Below, piece by piece: positions 1 to 9,357 of a stretch of DNA of 64,000 bases (position 1 is the stretch's first letter; each line of letters starts with the position of its first letter). Source of the stretch: Planctomycetaceae bacterium (lineage in GTDB: Bacteria; Planctomycetota; Planctomycetia; Pirellulales; Pirellulaceae); NCBI GenBank assembly GCA_002723275.1, contig PBNZ01000027.1:62710-126709 (forward strand), written 5' to 3'. The notes under the pieces were generated by a model. It did no database searches. It was not told the DNA's origin and was given only the letters and a program-made list of their open reading frames with translations. Made by a program: the position numbers and the translations under genes.

Positions 1-864
1 GGCCTTGTCATTCAGGTCACAAACAAAAAGATTTTTGGCGACGTCAGCGTCAATATCTAAATCGACAGGGGTGATGCCAAGCTCCGCAGCCACGTCCCGT
101 ACATTCTGTAGGAATTCCGTTCCCTCGACGGTCTGACCCCGCAGATTGAACACACCGTAACCTTCAAAAGGCTCGATTGCGGCTTGCGCGAAACCAGCTC
201 CAACATCGTCCACGAAATGATAATGCTCTCGGCCCTCGTAGGGCATACGAAATGGCTGTCCAGCGGCGACGGCCTTGAGAGCTGTCGTCGGCGCAGCAGT
301 GAGTCCCTGATCACGCCCCGGTCCGTATGTCGTTGCAAGTCGCAAGCTGACGGTGGGAATCCCAGTCTCACGTTGAAAGGCCTGCGCCATGCCCTCTCCG
401 GCGACCTTCCAGTAACCATAGAGGTTCGGCGGCGACATGGCACTCGACGTATCAACGCCACTTGCGTCGTACATGCGGCGTGGTCCGTAGACCGCTGCAG
501 AGCTCGCAAACACCACTCTTTCTAAATCGTTAGGACTCTCGGCGGCTGCCTGCAGCACGGCCATCGTTCCGCCCACATTGACCTGCATTCCTCCCAGGGG
601 TGACGCATCACAGTCGGGAGTCTGGAATGCTGCCAGATGAATGATCTGCTTGGGCTGATGATCTCGCAGCACCCGTTTAATGACGTCGATGTCAGTCACT
701 TCGCCAGCGATCAAGGTAATTCGGTCATGCAACCGTTCATCGATCCGAGTCATATCACTTCGACGGCTGAGGCCGATAACTCGATCGACTCCGTTGTCGA
801 GTAAATACCGTATCGTGGCTGCGCCGATGCAGCCCGTTGGGCCAGTAACAAAAACTGCACTCAT
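1..864 (-). CDS. NAD-dependent epimerase/dehydratase, 3' end beyond the window
   Basis: Reading the minus strand from the ATG at 862-864 gives 288 uninterrupted codons running off the left edge, so the C-terminus is missing. The N-terminus is a Rossmann start, MSAVFVTGPTGCIGAA, with the TGxxGxxG-type glycine motif of extended short-chain dehydrogenases. Later come the core pieces expected of the family: a GEVTD-type segment, an IIHLAA segment, FASSAAVYG, and the catalytic-type tyrosine-lysine pair in YGYWK. The product should be a cytoplasmic nucleotide-sugar or sugar epimerase/reductase that binds NAD(P); the substrate cannot be read from the sequence. It is transcribed divergently from the sulfatase gene at 1005, with 140 bp between the starts. 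No strong Shine-Dalgarno is visible upstream of the ATG. The family assignment is secure and the specific reaction is open. Confidence 0.9.
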   Translation of the reverse strand, partial: MSAVFVTGPTGCIGAATIRYLLDNGVDRVIGLSRRSDMTRIDERLHDRITLIAGEVTDIDVIKRVLRDHQPKQIIHLAAFQTPDCDASPLGGMQVNVGGTMAVLQAAAESPNDLERVVFASSAAVYGPRRMYDASGVDTSSAMSPPNLYGYWKVAGEGMAQAFQRETGIPTVSLRLATTYGPGRDQGLTAAPTTALKAVAAGQPFRMPYEGREHYHFVDDVGAGFAQAAIEPFEGYGVFNLRGQTVEGTEFLQNVRDVAAELGITPVDLDIDADVAKNLFVCDLNDKA

Positions 865-1004
865 AATGGCCGCTTTTCAGAGGGTTTCGTGGATGTTTTT
901 GAGAAGGTCATCATATCAGCCGTAGGGTGACAGGGGTATCTTGTGAGCTGACGAGCGAGATGTTGTAAAATAACGGGTACCGCAGATTCTAATAGGCGAA
1001 ATCG

Positions 1005-2759
1005 ATGTTTGATATTCATAAACGGCGACGTTTTCGACGCGGCAGCTCTTTACTACGATATTGCGGCTGGTTGTTCGCAATCGCGATCATGCCATCTGGC
1101 GGACTGTGCGCCGTCGATGGGGATGCACGACCGAACATCATTCTCGTCGTCACTGACGATCAGGGGTACGGCGATTTAGGATTCCACGGAAACCCTGAGA
1201 TATCGACGCCCAATCTCGATACCTTCGCACACGAATCTCTTGTCATGACTCGTTTTTACGTTGAACCGATATGCTCACCAACCCGAGCTAGCCTACTGAC
1301 GGGACGTTATCACATGCGGACGGGTGTACTCGCTACGTCTCGAGGAGGAGCCCGCATTTTTGGCGATGAAGAGACCATTGCAGAGGTGCTAAGCGAGAAC
1401 GGATACCGCACGGCTATTTCTGGCAAGTGGCATCTCGGGGACAACGCGCCATCGCGACCTCAGGACCAAGGATTTCAGCACGTTCTTGTCCATCGTTCGG
1501 GTGGCGTTGGCCAGATTCCAGACGCTGATGCCACGTATGACCGACCTGTCCTGTGGCGTAATGGTCGACGCGAGGTCGCAGAAGGTTACTGCACCGACCT
1601 CTTCTTTGAGACGGCCATCGATTTCATTAGGGAAAATTCCAAGCATCCCTTCTTTCTTTACCTGCCCACAAACGTGCCGCATACACCGCTCTCGGTTGAC
1701 GAGAAGTATTGGAAACCCTTCGCCGATGCTGGTCTTCCTGAGAAGACCGCGAAGCTATACGGGATGATGAAGAATCTCGATAACAATTTCGGACAGTTGA
1801 TGAAGACACTCTCGGACAATGATCTAGTAGAAAACACTATTGTGATTTTCATGTCAGATAACGGCCCAACCTCAGGACGCTATAACTTCGGGTTACGTGG
1901 CTCGAAGGGGAGCGTTTACGAGGGTGGTATCCGCGTACCCTTCCTCGTACGTTGGCCGAGACGAATTACTGCGGGAAATAGCCTAGACCGTGTCGCTGCT
2001 CACATCGATCTGCTGCCGACGCTCGCCGACGCAGCGGGAGTAACTCTTTTCACCCGAAAAAGGATCGACGGCGTTAGTCTGTTGGGACTTTGGACGGGTG
2101 CCATCGAACCCAAGGTCTGGCCCGCGCGAAACGTTTATATTCAGACGGACAAACGTATCCTCCAGAATCGTTATCTGAATGCGGCCGTTATCAATCAACG
2201 GTACAAGTGGGTTTCGCATGCCGGAATCAGCAAGGTGGATCGCCTGGACGAAACCAAGGTCGAGCTTTACGATCTAACTAACGATCCGAGTGAATCGCAG
2301 AACATCGCGTCGGGTTCTCCGGAGATTTCACGGGAACTCGCCACTGGATACGAAATATGGTTCGATAAAATGCAGCGAGATCGTGAATTTGCGATCGGTC
2401 CGATTGATATCGGAGGCGAACTCGAGAACCCAACTTATCTTTGTCGTTATCAGGATGCGCAAAATCTGACGGGACAATCGCGAACCGATGGCTGGCAGGT
2501 GCACGTCCGGCGGACCGGTCGCTACCGCCTGACGCTTCAGTGGCCCGATCATGATGGCGGAGCAATGGTTGTAAACTGGCAAGGAAAACACGCGGCCTAT
2601 CCGCTGGGCAAGGATGAACGCAGCGCTGATCTAACCCTTGAAGCTGGTAGAGGTCTGCTTGAAGTGAACTTCCAAACGCCAGCAGGAAGGAAGATCCAAC
2701 AACCATGGAACGATAAAACAGAAAAGGGCGACGTTTGGGTCGAACGAATTACCAAGTAA
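1005..2759 (+). CDS. Secreted arylsulfatase-type sulfatase with C-terminal beta-rich extension
   Basis: The 584-residue product hydrolyses sulfate esters by family membership, probably on algal polysaccharides. A basic N-terminus and hydrophobic segment (about residues 18-36) form a signal peptide or anchor. The sulfatase core starts at RPNIILVVTDDQGYGD, with metal-binding Asp51 and Asp52. The motif CSPTRAS places the formylglycine-forming cysteine at residue 90, and GKWHLG follows. Near residue 280 SDNGP supplies further metal ligands. After about residue 480 there is a tail unlike the catalytic domain, with repeated beta-strand patterns (GRYRLTLQWP, ADLTLEAGRGLLEVNF), probably an accessory sandwich domain. 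An esterase gene starts 12 bp after the stop, so the two are likely cotranscribed. The maturation enzyme needed for Cys90 is not evident in this window. The natural substrate is unknown. Confidence 0.93.
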   Translation: MFDIHKRRRFRRGSSLLRYCGWLFAIAIMPSGGLCAVDGDARPNIILVVTDDQGYGDLGFHGNPEISTPNLDTFAHESLVMTRFYVEPICSPTRASLLTGRYHMRTGVLATSRGGARIFGDEETIAEVLSENGYRTAISGKWHLGDNAPSRPQDQGFQHVLVHRSGGVGQIPDADATYDRPVLWRNGRREVAEGYCTDLFFETAIDFIRENSKHPFFLYLPTNVPHTPLSVDEKYWKPFADAGLPEKTAKLYGMMKNLDNNFGQLMKTLSDNDLVENTIVIFMSDNGPTSGRYNFGLRGSKGSVYEGGIRVPFLVRWPRRITAGNSLDRVAAHIDLLPTLADAAGVTLFTRKRIDGVSLLGLWTGAIEPKVWPARNVYIQTDKRILQNRYLNAAVINQRYKWVSHAGISKVDRLDETKVELYDLTNDPSESQNIASGSPEISRELATGYEIWFDKMQRDREFAIGPIDIGGELENPTYLCRYQDAQNLTGQSRTDGWQVHVRRTGRYRLTLQWPDHDGGAMVVNWQGKHAAYPLGKDERSADLTLEAGRGLLEVNFQTPAGRKIQQPWNDKTEKGDVWVERITK

Positions 2760-2771
2760 AGAGACAAGAAT

Positions 2772-3674
2772 ATGTTGACATCACTGTTAATCACTATCTC
2801 CCTGTTGGTCGGTTTTGATCAAAATGCTCCGATCAAGACCGGACGATACACCGTCACGCAATCCTGGTCGCAAGAAAAGGATTACCGACGACCCTACTTC
2901 GTGCGAGTTCCGGAGGCATCTTCGAGCAAGCAGCTTCCGGTTGTGATTTTCCTTCATGGCAACGGCGGAAATGCGAATGATTCCATGAATCATTTTTCCC
3001 GCCGCTATCCACGAATTTCGTCCCAGTACATCATCGTGTGCCCGGATGGTTATCGTCGCAGTTGGAATATCGTTTCGGAACAGTCCCAGGCGGATGACCT
3101 GGCTTTCGTAGAAACGATCGTGTCGGAGATTGCAAAGCGTCACAACGTAGCAAGCAATCAATTCAGTATTGTGGGCGTGTCGAATGGGGCGGCACTAGCA
3201 AATCAGATTGCGATCGAGAGCGAGATGAAGCAAATCAGAAATCTAGTGACCAGTGTGAGTCAATTGAACGTTTACCAGCATGATGGAAAAAATTTCAAAG
3301 CAAGGGGCAGGGGAAATCAATACAAGAAGGTCGCGCGGCCAATCAAGGGAAGACGGTTGATGAATATCTCTGGAACTCGCGATCGACTGGTGCCCTACAC
3401 CGGAGGTGCTTCACCTGCGATTCCAGCCAAGGGTGGAAAATTAGCATTTGTCGATGCGGAAGAATCGACCTACCTGTGGGCCAAGCATTTTGGGTATACG
3501 GGGCAGCAACTACGTGAGCCGACGCGACACGACGGCGAGCTCGAGGTCTATCGCTACCTTGACGGGGATGTCGTTCATTACAAAGTTGTTGGTGGTGGGC
3601 ATGGGGCAACCGGAGCCATCAGCGAAGCCGTCCTCCTGGACTTCTTACAGGGCGGGGACGATTTTCGACGTTAA
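2772..3674 (+). CDS. Secreted alpha/beta-hydrolase esterase (PHB depolymerase/feruloyl esterase-like)
   Basis: This 300-residue protein is an alpha/beta hydrolase. A short hydrophobic N-terminus (residues 1-14) resembles a signal peptide. The oxyanion-hole type motif LHGNGG is at 61-66, the nucleophile elbow GVSNG at 135-139 has Ser137, and a C-terminal GGGHGATG gives the probable catalytic His277. An NISGTRDRLVPY segment looks like the acid strand, with Asp the likely third triad member. The layout fits the LpqC/polyhydroxybutyrate-depolymerase-like esterases that often remove acyl groups from plant or algal polymers. Its start is 12 bp downstream of the sulfatase stop, with GAGACAAGA as a plausible ribosome-binding region, which suggests one operon for removing sulfate and ester decorations. 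The substrate is inferred only from this pairing. Its 3' end faces the minus-strand gene ending at 3715. Confidence 0.85.
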   Translation: MLTSLLITISLLVGFDQNAPIKTGRYTVTQSWSQEKDYRRPYFVRVPEASSSKQLPVVIFLHGNGGNANDSMNHFSRRYPRISSQYIIVCPDGYRRSWNIVSEQSQADDLAFVETIVSEIAKRHNVASNQFSIVGVSNGAALANQIAIESEMKQIRNLVTSVSQLNVYQHDGKNFKARGRGNQYKKVARPIKGRRLMNISGTRDRLVPYTGGASPAIPAKGGKLAFVDAEESTYLWAKHFGYTGQQLREPTRHDGELEVYRYLDGDVVHYKVVGGGHGATGAISEAVLLDFLQGGDDFRR

Positions 3675-3714
3675 CCAAAACCGGTTCGTCTGACCTCCGT
3701 CGCGCTACTCGCGT

Positions 3715-6700
3715 CTAGGGATATTGCCCATCGGCATCTCGGTGAGCTTGGCTCTGTCGGTAGGATTCGAGCCGTTGCTGAAAGGCTTGTTGCGCTGCTG
3801 GATTTTGATTCTCGACCTGTTTAAGGGCTGCTCGCAGGCTTTTTTGAGCCGCTGAATAGTCTCCTGATTCAGCCTGGGCAGCGCCCAATAAGTCTAAGGT
3901 CAACGGATCCTTCGCGCCTCGGCCAGCATGAAGTCGAGTTGCCAGTTCTAAGGCCCGTGCCCCGTCACGAATCTCGTCATTCGGGCAGGTCGCAAGTAAC
4001 CAGGCTAGGGCAAGCGACGATGAAAAGTCTTGCGGATTCAGCGAAAGGGCGATTTCAAGTTCCGATTTTGCTACGCCAAACTGTTTTGTCGCCAACAATG
4101 AAGCGATATACGCAGATCGAAACCGTGGCTCCGAACTCGAATCAATTGCCTGGCGAAAATGAGGGATTGCCGCCTCAAAGCGGTTACTTGCACTCAGGAC
4201 AAGAGCAAGATTTTGGTGCGCTCCTTGCGATCGGTCATCGACCGCAAGGGCACGCTCAAAATACTCGATCGCCTGCTCAATCTTTTGCGCCCGAATCGCG
4301 AGCGTACCAAGGTTAATGAGAGCATCAAGATGATCTGGCTGAGCGTCCACCGCGTTGAGGAAATGCTGCTCAGCGTCCGCGAGATCTCCGGCAGCGGCCG
4401 AGGCAACGCCCAATGCAAAACAAGTGTTAGCTAGTCGCTGATTAATCGCTTGCCGTGCCTCGTCAGAGATGTCCTCCGTCCGTTGAGCTGCCATTGCTTG
4501 AACGTCGAGATTGAGAAAGCGGAGATAGTCTGTATCGAAACCTTCTTGGCCAAAGGCTCGGCCTAGGGCACCCAGTGCCAATCGCCGCGGTGCCGTAATC
4601 CATCTGCCTTCAAAGGGAGTTGCGAACTGACGCAACTCTTGTTTGCCATCTGCTCTCGCCTCAACGGCGGCGACGAGGGCAGCAGAATCAGCTGGACCGT
4701 AAATGATCGACAACAAGGATCCCTGCGGATCCACAAACAGGTTCATTGGTACAGAAAGCGGTGGCGGTTGATTGACCAGGAGGCTCTCCAATAAACGTAG
4801 TTTGTCAATCAGTTCGGGAGTTGCCATTCCCCATGGAATTGGTGAAGGCGACTGTTCGATTACCTGTCTTGCATCCGAGGCGTTTGTGGCATGATTTGGG
4901 TCAAGACCGTCGACGGAGAGTGCGAGGATCTGAATACCAGAATCCTTCAGTTGAGCTTGCCCGCTAGAGAGCTCCTTCAATTCATCCTGACAGCTGGAGC
5001 ACCAGCTCGCCCAGATCACGATCAGGTGATGCTTTGCCGGGAGATCGTTGACAGTGGTGGTTGCCCCAGAAACTGTGTTGTAGGAAAGGATTGGCAGTGG
5101 GATGGGACTCGCCAAGGTTAATTCACTTGTTTCCACGGGCGCATCCTGTGGTTGAAGCGATGTCTTAAGACGAATTGAACGCGATTGCTCTTCTCGGATC
5201 GAGTTCGAGCTGCCTTCCGTGAGCAGATAGCGATGATTAGCCGCAAGGCTCCCAAACTCTTCGGATTCGCCGTTTGGCCACCGGACCAACACCGAGTCGA
5301 CGGTTGATACGTCGCCCAAGCCAAAGTGCAAGACTTTGCTGGATTGAGAAAGATATGCGTCACCGGCCGTCAGTGTCTGTTGTTGTATAGGTCGACCTTC
5401 GTTTTTGATCGTGACCCGAGCGCCGATCGCGTCACGATTCGATTGGGTGCCTTGGAGGCGAAATGCAATGAATTGATTGCCAAGATCTGTCTGCGAGGTT
5501 TGATTCAGCATGAGGCGTAGACGAGGCCCGGTTCGGTTATGGAGCCAGACATCAAGATCTCCGTCGTGATCCCAGTCCGCAACGGCAAGAGCACGGCCAT
5601 CATCAGGAAAATCAAGACCCGTGACCGCTGATACATTTGCGAAGGAATTCAGGCCAGGCAAGTTCAGGTAGGCACAGTTTCGTTCGCGTCCGCTAAAAGA
5701 ATGTCCCTGACGTAATAAGCTTGCCGTATTGCGCCAAGCGTCCCGGTAGGGATCCGAATCGCCTGCTTCAGCATCCGGTGAACGCGACACCACGTGTCGC
5801 CATACAAAACTTCACAAGTCATCAATCTTGGCGTTGGTGAGATATCCGTTGCTTATCAAGAGGTCAGGCCACCCGCTATTCTGAATGTCGGCGAATCGGG
5901 ATGCCCATGCCCATCGGCCCATTGCAACGCCTGCTTGTAAGCTTACGTCCTCGAAATTGAACTTCTGGCCGGTCGATCGATTGCGGAACAGCGTATTTCC
6001 GCGAGCCATCCTTTGCAGATGTTGCGTTGTGGCTTCAGGAACTCCCTGCCGAAAACGATCCTGAAAGGTAATCCGATTACCAGCGGAAGAGAACATATTG
6101 CCAACGTAGAGGTCCATCCAGCCGTCACGATCATAGTCGCCCCAACTGACGGACATTCCAGAACCATGATCCACTACGTCCGCGAGCCTTGCGATGTCGA
6201 TGAAACTACCTTCGTCGTTCCGAAATAGATTGTTTGGCCCGAAATCATTAGCGACATACAGATCAAGGTCGCCATCGTTGTCGAAATCCTCCCATGACGC
6301 AGCCATTGTGAAACGTCGATTGTCGTCATCGAGCCCGACTTCCGCCGTCACGTCTTGGAATTCAAAATTACCGGTATTCTTCAGGAGACGATTGGGCGCG
6401 CCGTTTTTGGCATCGTGGTAGGGCAGAGGGAAGGGGAGTCCTCGTTCGGTTGGATTGCGACGTCGCGTGTCATAACCGCAGATATACAAATCCAGATAAC
6501 CGTCGCGGTCATAGTCTGCCGCGGTGATGGAAAAACTGTCCGTTCCCAGATCCAAAGAGCCGCGTCGGCTAAAACGACCACGGCCATCGTTTTCTGCTAT
6601 TTGCAATATCGGATCGGTGCCAACAACCAGATCCTGATCACCGTCGTTGTCCAGATCGATCAGCAGAGCGCCGACGGAATCGTCGAGATAATCAACACCC

Positions 6701-7638
6701 GAATTCGATGTCAAATCCTTCAAGGTTCCGTCTGAACGTTGAACGTAGAGCCGATTTGGCAGCCCTCCGGCGTCGCAGACATAAAGATCTTCCAACCCAT
6801 CCGAATTGACGTCGCCAATCGCCATTCCATGATGCCCGAATTGACTGATGAGTTCCTTGGGAATGCGAGGGAGCCAAGATGGAATCCCCGGCAGAACTTG
6901 ACGCGAATAAAATTCAACCTCGTGAAATGCAGATTCTGTCGCGTCAATAAATAAACGCCCCCCGGGTGCCTTGAGTGTCACCTCCTCAGCATCACGGACA
7001 ATAAGGGCAATGAGCCGTGGCGAATCCGACTGACTCGCTGAAATGTCCCACACGCAATCCCAGATTGCAGTTTGTTGGACACTTCGGTTCGCGCTGAAAT
7101 CCGACGCCTCGTAACGAATCGTCGTCTCAGCTTGGCCATCGTTTAACTGGATGCCAGTAATCTTCAACGCGATTTGACGCTCGCTATATTTCCCATCAGG
7201 AATCAGGTTCCCAAGCTCATTAAGAAGCTCAGAAGCTGAGTAGGTCTTGAGTGTTCCAGGACCGTTCTGGCGTCGTACATGAAGAATCGCATCCTCATAC
7301 GCCGACTGCATCGTACGCGCGTTAGGTAGTCGACTATCGACGCGTGCCGCGACAAAAGATAATTGCTTGTTGGCTGGCTTTGGACTTGAAAGGCCTGATT
7401 TAAGTTGATTGAGTAATTGCTGAATCCTTTCAGCCAATTCTTCACTCGACCAATTATCGCCACTGAAATCTTCTCCCCCGTCGATTCCCACATCAATGGC
7501 GGTTACGCGCCGTGATGGCAAGGTCGGGTCAGCAGTAGGATCCTCTGACTGACTTGCGACAAAGAGATACATACAGCCAATCAGGATCGCAATGATTACC
7601 AGCCATCGAATGGTTTTAGTCTGGTTTTTCAGACGCAT
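3715..7638 (-). CDS. FG-GAP/ASPIC-UnbV/thioredoxin-like/TPR protein with in-frame TGA; candidate selenoprotein
   Basis: Two adjacent open frames (7638-5812 and 5793-3715) lie in the same frame and are separated by a single TGA at 5812-5814. Read through, they form one protein of 1307 residues with position 609 encoded by TGA. Domain order: an N-terminal membrane anchor (about residues 11-29); FG-GAP/VCBS propeller blades with many D-x-D-x-D-G calcium-type loops; a further blade right after the TGA (DWDHDGDLDVWLHNRTG); an ASPIC/UnbV region; a thioredoxin-like domain containing WASWCSSC; and C-terminal TPR repeats. The TGA falls between DDL and SFVWRHVV, so a real stop would cut the propeller in half, and the would-be second start (GTG at 5793) has no Shine-Dalgarno. 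A hairpin with a GUG loop follows at the correct distance for a bacterial SECIS. Selenocysteine is the preferred reading; a recent nonsense mutation or base-calling error are the alternatives. The role is unknown, presumably extracytoplasmic. Confidence 0.75.
5784..5800 (-). promoter_or_regulatory. SECIS-like stem-loop after the TGA of the FG-GAP protein
   Basis: On the minus strand, GCGACAC and GTGTCGC form a perfect 7-bp stem closed by a GUG loop. Counting the U of the TGA (5814) as 1, the stem covers 15-31 and the loop 22-24, so a G-U pair of loop bases lies at 22-23. In the well-studied E. coli fdhF element the loop GU is at about 23-24. The match in distance and loop content supports SelB-dependent decoding. 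Codon choice rather than selection could produce such a palindrome by chance, so this is supportive rather than decisive. Confidence 0.55.
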
Positions 7639-7916
7639 AGCTCTTCGTCTGTAAACATGGGAATGGAAATATCACCCGTCAATCATAAACGCACGTTGAT
7701 GTGAGTAGGGTACTTCCCGTTCATTTTAGTTGTGGAATCCATCACGGGTGTCATCATCACGCGATCGAGTCCGTTTATTCTTCTTAATATCGCGAATAGA
7801 AAATGCTTGCTGGAAATAGGCGTTCTGGATAGACTCTCACGCAGATCAAAAACGCGACGATAGGATGTTTTAGTCGCATGTAGCTACCTATGACGAATCT
7901 GAAATGGAGGTGACTA

Positions 7917-9194
7917 ATGAAATGTTTTGGCCTCGCGGTTGTTGCAATGGCCATGGGTGTATTTACGGTTAATTCCGTTAACGCCCAGGATGAAGTTCTT
8001 TACACGATTGGCAAGACAGCAACTGCACCCGTGATTGATGGCTTGGGTACGGATTCCGTATGGGAATCAGCTCCAGCTCAAACAATCGATGATTTCTTCG
8101 AGCTCCCCGGCGATGATCCAACGGAAGGTGACGAGGATTTCCAGGTAAGCTGGAAGGCACTCTACGACGACACGAATCTCTACGTGTTCGTTGAGGTCGG
8201 TGACGATGAAATCGTTAACGAAGACAACTGCAACTGGCAGGACGACAGCATCGAGATTTATATCGACGCCCAAAACTTGGATGTTGAAGATTATCGTCCG
8301 GATGCAAATCCTGAGATCCCCGCCTATCAATTAACGGCAGTCGCCGGCGACAGCATTGACGCATTTTGTGGCGAAGCTCGAATTCCTGAAGACAGCACTT
8401 CGGTTTTCACCTGGGGTATCAATTCGTACGATGCTCCTGATCCTTTTGATACGGAAGAGGACTCGACTCAATATCCGCAGGGTGCTGACACAAGCGCTTC
8501 CGTATTGACCGATACCGGTGCTGTTCCGGCTTACACGTACACTCTCGAAGCTGCCTTCCCTTGGGAGGCGATCGAAGAGACGCCCGAAAACATCATCGCC
8601 AATGGCGAAATGGGCTTCGGCATTGCCGTCAATGATGACGACGATGGTGGCGGACGTGACAGTCAATGGATGTGGGGTACTGACAGCGGCGACCTTTGGC
8701 GCCGATCCGACGTCTTCCCCTCCGTTGCACTCGAAGAAGGCGGAGTTGCGACACCGGGTGATTTTGATGGCGACGGCGAATTGACCGCAGCTGATATCGA
8801 CGCTCTCTCCCAAGAAGTCGCAGCGGGCACCAATAACGTTTCCTTCGATGTAAACGGTGACAACCTGGTTAACCAGGCAGACCGCACCGTGTGGGTCGAA
8901 AATCTGAAGAACACTTGGTTTGGTGATTCAAACTTCGATGGCCAGTTCAACAGTACTGACTTCGTCACCGTTTTTGTGGCTGGTGAATATGAAGACGGCG
9001 CAGCTGGGAACTCTGGTTGGGCGACGGGCGACTGGAACGGCGACATGGATTTTGACAGTAGCGACTTTGTTGCTGCTTTCCAGGGCGCTGGCTTTGAGGC
9101 TGGACCGCGTGCTGCAGTTGCTGCAGTCCCCGAGCCTTCCAGCATTGTTTTGCTACTCGTCGGAATGTTGTTCTGCATTCGACGACGTCGCTAA
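7917..9194 (+). CDS. Secreted PEP-CTERM protein with CBM9-like and dockerin-like domains
   Basis: The 425-residue product has a clear signal peptide ending near the NAQ at 22-24 and a strong Shine-Dalgarno (GGAGGT) 8 bp before the ATG. Residues about 28-265 resemble a family 9 carbohydrate-binding/DOMON-like sandwich: the opening APVIDGLGTDSVWESA and the WKALYDDTNLYVFVEV strand pair are typical. From about 280 there are four acidic EF-hand-like loops (DFDGDGELTAADID, DVNGDNLVNQAD, DSNFDGQFNSTD, DWNGDMDFDSSD), the dockerin-type arrangement. The C-terminus VPEPSSIVLLLVGMLF followed by four arginine-rich residues is a PEP-CTERM sorting signal, which implies processing by an exosortase. The protein is very acidic, consistent with a marine, calcium-binding surface protein. 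No catalytic domain is seen. It stands alone and is followed by a hairpin terminator. Confidence 0.88.
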   Translation: MKCFGLAVVAMAMGVFTVNSVNAQDEVLYTIGKTATAPVIDGLGTDSVWESAPAQTIDDFFELPGDDPTEGDEDFQVSWKALYDDTNLYVFVEVGDDEIVNEDNCNWQDDSIEIYIDAQNLDVEDYRPDANPEIPAYQLTAVAGDSIDAFCGEARIPEDSTSVFTWGINSYDAPDPFDTEEDSTQYPQGADTSASVLTDTGAVPAYTYTLEAAFPWEAIEETPENIIANGEMGFGIAVNDDDDGGGRDSQWMWGTDSGDLWRRSDVFPSVALEEGGVATPGDFDGDGELTAADIDALSQEVAAGTNNVSFDVNGDNLVNQADRTVWVENLKNTWFGDSNFDGQFNSTDFVTVFVAGEYEDGAAGNSGWATGDWNGDMDFDSSDFVAAFQGAGFEAGPRAAVAAVPEPSSIVLLLVGMLFCIRRRR

Positions 9195-9246
9195 ACGATG
9201 ATGCAGCGTTGCCTTGATGGCAGGGTTGCATTGAGAGCAATCACGG

Positions 9247-9284
9247 AAAACGCACGCGTCCTAAACCGGCACGTGCGTTTTTTA
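9247..9284 (+). terminator. Intrinsic terminator after the PEP-CTERM gene
   Basis: AAAACGCACG at 9247-9256 pairs perfectly with CGTGCGTTTT at 9272-9281 around a 15-nt loop. The T run 9278-9283 overlaps the second arm. It lies about 50 bp beyond the stop of the plus-strand gene and 75 bp before the end of the minus-strand giant gene. Confidence 0.75.
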
Positions 9285-9357
9285 TTGCATTAATCGAGCC
9301 TCGACAAGATCTTCCATAGCATGCATGACTCTGTCGGCCAAGCATGCCAGCCAGCCT

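Noticed and set aside
8331-8813. 160-codon minus-strand frame opposite the PEP-CTERM gene
   Set aside because: It is a mirror of a confidently assigned coding region and has no family motif.
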